Shown one piece after another: positions 59,731 to 64,000 of a stretch of DNA of 64,000 nucleotides. The stretch covers positions 1,196,825 through 1,260,824 of the forward strand of contig NW_008705565.1 in NCBI RefSeq assembly GCF_000186865.1, written 5' to 3'. Each line of letters begins with the position of its first letter. Within the stretch, counting starts at the first letter, position 1. The position numbers and the translations under genes were made by a program. The notes under the pieces were generated by a model. That model was not told where the DNA came from, searched no databases, and saw only the letters and a list, made by a program, of their open reading frames with translations. Origin of the DNA: Aureococcus anophagefferens (Eukaryota; Sar; Pelagophyceae; Pelagomonadales; Pelagomonadaceae).

Positions 59731-60861
59731 TCATGCGGGAGGTTTCGTCACTGACATCAATTTTGAGCCGACACGCACCAGTTGTGCGCCAGACGCTAAG
59801 TATGCGTTCACACACCTGAGCGGTTCCCTGGATTGCTCAAAGCCTCTCGCAAGCGCACGTGTGAAGAAGCTTTTGGCTTTCTCGAGGTCGATTTTGGACA
59901 CTCCGTATTCTGCTTGAAAATGTGCGAGTCCAAGAGCGTGCAAAGCCTCAGCATAACCTTTCTCGGCAGAGCGGGATAAAAACAGAAGGAGTTCTTCGCC
60001 CCCAATAGCTTGCTGTTTGAAAGCCGAAGTTGCAAAATTGTACTCCGCCGTCGCGTCTCCCCGATCTGCGGCCATGCGAGACAGCTGCAGCCCCTTTTTT
60101 TTGTCCATTTTGACTCCTTCTCCGCGTTGGTACATGATGGCAAGATTCACCATCGCACGCACGCTTCCAAGCGATACGGCGCGCTTGTAGAGTTTCGCCG
60201 CCTTCTTCATAGATTTCACGAGGTCGAGAGCACCCGCGCGGTACTGAGTCGCCAAATGCTCGACCGCTTCCGGCACGTCATTCTCCGCGTGTTGGCGAAC
60301 CCTTGCAAGAATCTCTGCCTTACTTTTCGCGCAGGGTGAACGACAGAGAGGGCATGACGCGCCTTGAACCTTGTCTGCGCACGAGTCGCAGATCTTCCGC
60401 GCACAGCAGGAACGAAACGCGCCCGGATCATTCACGTCCCAGTCCTCGAAGCAGACCGGGCACCGCGAGCCCCACCGCACCGACGCCGGCTCCGGCTCCG
60501 GGTTCTCCTCGCGTCGCACGCGGGCCGCCTCGTGCTCCGCGGCGATGCGCGCGCGGACCTCATCGGCGTGCGACCGCGGCGCGGGGCCGTAGACGACCTC
60601 CTCCGGCGGGGGCGTCGGCGCCTCCGCCCGCGCCGCCTCCGCCGCCCGCTCGTTTCGGATCTTCTTGCACGCCTTCCGGTGGCCGCGGTCGCGCCAATCG
60701 ATGCGTTGACAGTCCGTCGAGCAGTATTGCGTCGTGCCGCACGGGCAGTTCAGCAACATCTTCGGTGTGGCACCACAAATGGTGCATGTCAGGCGGAGTT
60801 TCAGCGCTTTCGCCCGGGCCTTCTTGATCTCGTACTCCTTCTGCTTTTTCTGCCACTCCAT
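59731..60861 (-). CDS. MYND / RING / Sel1-repeat protein
   Basis: 376 residues. MYND finger ~26-66 (CTICGATPKMLLNCPCGTTQ, YCSTDCQRIDW), a charged linker, a RING-like finger ~133-175 (CPVCFEDWDVNDPGAFRSCC, CDSCADKVQGASCPLC), then Sel1-like repeats to the end (ALDLVKSMKKAAKLYKRAVS, AMVNLAIMYQRGEGV, ALHALGLAHF). Likely a protein-protein adaptor or E3-like protein. The Sel1 half (about 59731-60430) is much AT-richer than the MYND/RING half, a sharp compositional step inside one ORF. Confidence 0.85.
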   Translation of the reverse strand: MEWQKKQKEYEIKKARAKALKLRLTCTICGATPKMLLNCPCGTTQYCSTDCQRIDWRDRGHRKACKKIRNERAAEAARAEAPTPPPEEVVYGPAPRSHADEVRARIAAEHEAARVRREENPEPEPASVRWGSRCPVCFEDWDVNDPGAFRSCCARKICDSCADKVQGASCPLCRSPCAKSKAEILARVRQHAENDVPEAVEHLATQYRAGALDLVKSMKKAAKLYKRAVSLGSVRAMVNLAIMYQRGEGVKMDKKKGLQLSRMAADRGDATAEYNFATSAFKQQAIGGEELLLFLSRSAEKGYAEALHALGLAHFQAEYGVSKIDLEKAKSFFTRALARGFEQSREPLRCVNAYLASGAQLVRVGSKLMSVTKPPA

Positions 60862-60968
60862 CGTTCAAAAACCAGCCCCAGCTAACCCAGGCCAGCGCCC
60901 GGCGCACGCCTCCGGGGCCTACGCCTCCAGAAGCCTTCCAGACTCGCGACTCGGACATAACACTACCC

Positions 60969-63900
60969 TTACGTACTCGAGAATCGCAGGCTCCGCCGCG
61001 CGGGCGGGCAGACGACCTCGTCGTCGTTTCGCCCGGCCTCCTCGATGACCGCGCGGATCGACGCCATGGCCTCCCGCGTCTCCGCGAGCTCCTTGAGGAG
61101 CTCCGCGAGCTCGAGCTCCGACTCGGCGAGGCGCCGGAGCTGCGCGTCGAGGAGGTCCCGCTGGCCCTTGAGCGACGCGCGGGCGCGGCCGCTGGCCCCG
61201 CGGGAAGTCGCGCCGAAGCCCGCGCCGACGCCGATGGAGCCCGTCGCGGCGGCGGGCGGCGCCCCCGAGTCGACGGCGGGCGACGCCGCCGCGGAGCTCC
61301 GCGCGTCGGCGGCGGGCGACGCTCCCGCGGGGCTCCGCGCGTCGGCGGCGCCGACGCGGCCGCGCGAGACCTCCCAGTCGCGCGCGCCGTCCCGGGCGAG
61401 GCGCCGGAGCGACGACGGCGGCGACGCGCGCGGCGCGCGCGGGTTCGTCACCTCCTCGAGGTCGAAGATGGAGCCGCCGCGCCGCTGCGGCGGCGACCTC
61501 GGCGCCTCGAGGGGGATCGCCTCCCAGGCGTCGTCGTCGTCGTCGTCGTCGTCGAGGAGCACCGGCGGCATCTCCGGCGCCGCGGCGCGCGCGCGCTCCG
61601 CCTCGGCGGCCCGCGCCTCGGCCTCGGCTTTCGCCCGCGCGTCGGCCTCGGCTTTCGCCCGCGCGTCGGCCTCGGCTTTCGCCCGCGCGTCGGCCTCGGC
61701 TTTCGCCCGCGCCTCGGCCTCGACGCGCGCCAGCGTCTCCGCCTCGACCCTGGCGCGCGCCTCGGCCTCGACGGCCTCGACCCTCGCGCGCGCCTCGGCC
61801 TCGATGCTCGCGCGCGTCTCCGCCTCGACCCTCGCGCGCGCCTCGGCCTCGATGGCCGCGATGCGCGCGCGCGCCTCGGCTTCGACCCTCGCGGGGTCCA
61901 CGGGTGCGTGGAGCGGCATGCGCAAGGGCAGGAGCGGCGGATCCTCGCCGTCGCTCTCGGCCGCGTCCGCCGCCGCCGCCTCGCGGGCCCCGGCATCGTC
62001 CTCGAGGCCGCTGAGCGCGGAGCGGCCGTCGCTCTCCGTCCACCCCTCGCCGTCGGCGTCGTAGACGCGCCCGGCGGCCTCGGGCTCGGGCTCCGGCGCG
62101 GGGATGCTCGCGGTGTGGAAGCTCGCGAGGCCCGGCAGGCGGCGGCCCTTGGACGGGCTCGGCGGCTGCCGCGGCGGCGGCGGCGGCTTCGCCTTTGGGG
62201 GCGCGGCGACGCGCGGCGGCGGCGGCGGCGGGCGCCAGCTCGGGTCGCGCGCCGGCGCCGGCGCCGGCGCGGCCGGCGGCGGCGAGGGCGGCGGCGGCGC
62301 GGCCCGGGCGTCGCGGAGCGCGAGGACCGCGGTCTTGATGACTTCGAGGTCTCCGCGGAGCTCGCGGACGGCGTCGGCCGCCGCGGGCGAGGTGGGCGCC
62401 GCGGGCGACGGCGGCGCCGCGTCCGAGTCGGGCGTCGGCGGCGGCGGCGGGTCCGCGGCGGCCTCGAGGCGCTGGAGCACCGTCGGGTCGAGGAGCGCGT
62501 CGGGCCGCGCGCGCGGCGCCGCGCGGCGCGCGAGCGCGTCGAGGCACCTCAGGACGCCCCTGTTCGCGCGCTTCGTCGCCTTGGCCGAGCCGGGCGCGTC
62601 GTCGGGGTTGAGCCAGCGCGACTCGATGTACTCGTGGACGCACTTGTCCGTCGCAGTGTCGACGTCCGCGGCGCGCGCGGCCGCGTCGTCGCCCGCGCCG
62701 GCGCCGGCGACGACGAGGTCGAGGGCCGGCGGCGGCAGGGGGACGAGGTCCAAGCCCGGCGGCGGCGCCGGCGCGGCGGCGGCGACGAGCGCGGCGGCGG
62801 GCCGCGGCGACATCGCGGCGGACGTCGGCGACAGCGACGCGGACGCGGACTCCCACTCGGACGCGGACCGCTCGGAGACGTTCGCGGCCTCGACGAGCTT
62901 GTCCCACGCGGAGCCGCCGGCGTCGGCGCCGCGCGGCGGCGACGCGGCCGGCTTCGCCCGGGCGCTACGGCTCGCGGCGCGGGGCGGCGGCGACGCGGCC
63001 TTGCGCGGCGGCGGCGGCGACGCGGCGACGAGCACGGGCGCCGGGCGGGGGACGAGCGCCGACGAGAGGCTCGTGTGGCCGTTGAGGTCGCGGAGGGACA
63101 CGGCGGCGCGCGGCATCGCCGGCGACGGCGGCGCGGCGATCGGCGGGACCCCGCTCGTCGCGGCCGAAGCGCCGGCGATCCCGGCCGAGAGCCTGCTCGC
63201 CAGCCCGCCGGCGGCCGCGCGGGATGCCCCGCCGGACGACGCGCCACCGCGCCCATTCGGCGGCGGGGCCAGCACGACGGTGCGGCCGCCGGCGGAGGGC
63301 AGCACGGCGACGCCGCCCGCGACCGGCGGCGCCGCGGCCGGCTCCGCGGCGTCCGCGGGCGGCGCGAGGGCCGAGAGCACCGTCGACGGCGAATCGCCGC
63401 GGAGCCCGGGCACGGCGCTTTCGAGGTCCGCCGGCGACAGGGGGCTCGGCTCGGCGCCGCGGCAGCTGACGAGCGGCGGCGGCGACGACGGCGCGGCGCC
63501 GAGGGGCTCGGCGCGCGCGGCCGCGGACGACGCCCGCAGCGTCGGGGCCTCGTACTGGAAGAGCGCGTCCTTGGGCGTCGGCGGCGGCGCCGGCGGCGGC
63601 TCGTGGACCTCGCCGAAGAAGTCGCGCGGCGGCTCGTCGCCGTCGAGGACCTCGACGTAGACGTCGTCCATCCGTTCCTGCGGCGGGAAGACGTGGCGCG
63701 CGGGCGACCGCAGGGGCAGCGGCGACTCCGTGCGGCTCATGGGCGGCGACGGGATCACGGACGTGCGCGTCGGCGCCGCGCCGTTCTCTCCGTGCTCGGC
63801 GACGGCGCGGCCGTCCGCGCGGCCGTCGGCGTCGGCGCGGCCGTTCGCGGCCCCGGCGTCGTGGCCGTTGGCCTCCCCGGCGCCGTCCCCGGCGGCGTTG

Positions 63901-64000
63901 TCGTCGTCGGCGCCCTCCGAGGCGGCCTCCTCGTCGCGGGCCCGGGCCCGCGCGGCGTGCGTGGACTTGCGGCGCCGGCTCGCCGTCGCGCGGTCCGCGC
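60969..64000 (-). CDS. Large disordered coiled-coil protein, 5' end beyond the window
   Basis: The frame ends at TAA/TGA near 60969 (RRSLRFSST) and stays open to the right edge without a visible ATG upstream of 63758, so the true start is outside. It is mostly Pro/Ala/Ser-rich. Internal landmarks: [20 protein letters not shown], a possible ordered region around [20 protein letters not shown] (~62600), [20 protein letters not shown], a long charged coil with about four AKAEADAR octads (61620-61700), an Asp run (61540-61560), a short [13 protein letters not shown] segment and a final coiled coil ([20 protein letters not shown]). No domain recognised. Scaffold or cytoskeletal roles are only guesses. 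Confidence 0.6.
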   Translation of the reverse strand, partial: ADRATASRRRKSTHAARARARDEEAASEGADDDNAAGDGAGEANGHDAGAANGRADADGRADGRAVAEHGENGAAPTRTSVIPSPPMSRTESPLPLRSPARHVFPPQERMDDVYVEVLDGDEPPRDFFGEVHEPPPAPPPTPKDALFQYEAPTLRASSAAARAEPLGAAPSSPPPLVSCRGAEPSPLSPADLESAVPGLRGDSPSTVLSALAPPADAAEPAAAPPVAGGVAVLPSAGGRTVVLAPPPNGRGGASSGGASRAAAGGLASRLSAGIAGASAATSGVPPIAAPPSPAMPRAAVSLRDLNGHTSLSSALVPRPAPVLVAASPPPPRKAASPPPRAASRSARAKPAASPPRGADAGGSAWDKLVEAANVSERSASEWESASASLSPTSAAMSPRPAAALVAAAAPAPPPGLDLVPLPPPALDLVVAGAGAGDDAAARAADVDTATDKCVHEYIESRWLNPDDAPGSAKATKRANRGVLRCLDALARRAAPRARPDALLDPTVLQRLEAAADPPPPPTPDSDAAPPSPAAPTSPAAADAVRELRGDLEVIKTAVLALRDARAAPPPPSPPPAAPAPAPARDPSWRPPPPPPRVAAPPKAKPPPPPRQPPSPSKGRRLPGLASFHTASIPAPEPEPEAAGRVYDADGEGWTESDGRSALSGLEDDAGAREAAAADAAESDGEDPPLLPLRMPLHAPVDPARVEAEARARIAAIEAEARARVEAETRASIEAEARARVEAVEAEARARVEAETLARVEAEARAKAEADARAKAEADARAKAEADARAKAEAEARAAEAERARAAAPEMPPVLLDDDDDDDDAWEAIPLEAPRSPPQRRGGSIFDLEEVTNPRAPRASPPSSLRRLARDGARDWEVSRGRVGAADARSPAGASPAADARSSAAASPAVDSGAPPAAATGSIGVGAGFGATSRGASGRARASLKGQRDLLDAQLRRLAESELELAELLKELAETREAMASIRAVIEEAGRNDDEVVCPPARRSLRFSST

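Overview
The window is nuclear DNA from a compact, very GC-rich unicellular eukaryote. Spliceosomal introns, MYND, U-box, DENN and TMEM231-type genes, a TGA-decoded selenoprotein and genes packed end to end exclude a prokaryote. GPCR/phosphatase and sulfotransferase/exostosin fusions, secreted Cys-rich proteins and short transposon-like introns ('introners') point to a stramenopile alga, most likely a pelagophyte close to Aureococcus. The organism is an inference from content; no marker gene is present.

Layout. 1-2120: a sulfotransferase relic and a frameshifted sulfotransferase-exostosin fusion in an AT-richer island. 2121-6002: no convincing gene; ten copies of a 152/162-bp tandem repeat, a candidate inverted-repeat-bounded element with a decayed coding relic, and small CTCTCTCTAGCGCATTA repeats. 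6003-11743: a divergent pair (secreted FG-GAP protein; cyclic-nucleotide-binding K+ channel), each interrupted by a copy of the same introner. 12157-17537: ankyrin/U-box protein, damaged short-chain dehydrogenase, two unknown proteins, TMEM231. 17622-26339: GH18, GH32-like, YccV-like, DFRP-like, alpha/beta-hydrolase-like, a small membrane protein and a sulfatase. 26628-32789: eIF5, YCII protein, MYND/pRiA4b protein, sulfotransferase, Arp10-like. 32916-39528: a 7TM-inositol 5-phosphatase fusion, a choline-kinase-like protein, a GH39-like hydrolase. 39530-47182: RING protein, RRM splicing factor, small membrane protein, secreted beta-propeller protein, double-hotdog thioesterase. 47467-53143: selenoprotein MsrA with a SECIS-like hairpin, a CoaE-HAD fusion, a C2/EF-hand membrane protein, an ankyrin protein. 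53272-64000: DENN/IQ protein, unknown protein, tyrosinase, MYND/RING/Sel1 protein, and a disordered coiled-coil protein cut by the window edge.

How it works together. Genes sit mostly in divergent pairs sharing 100-300 bp and convergent pairs whose stop codons touch or overlap; several convergent junctions carry short tandem duplications. Of eleven introns I can place by reading frame and homology, seven (one of them tentative) begin with GC rather than GT, usually GCGC. Extracellular and polysaccharide functions recur (sulfotransferases, exostosin domain, sulfatase, GH18, GH32-like, GH39-like, tyrosinase), but these are interspersed single genes, not an operon.

Limits. Most long antisense reading frames are by-products of high GC. 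Family calls rest on motifs read by eye. Several frame breaks lie in short homopolymers and may be assembly errors.
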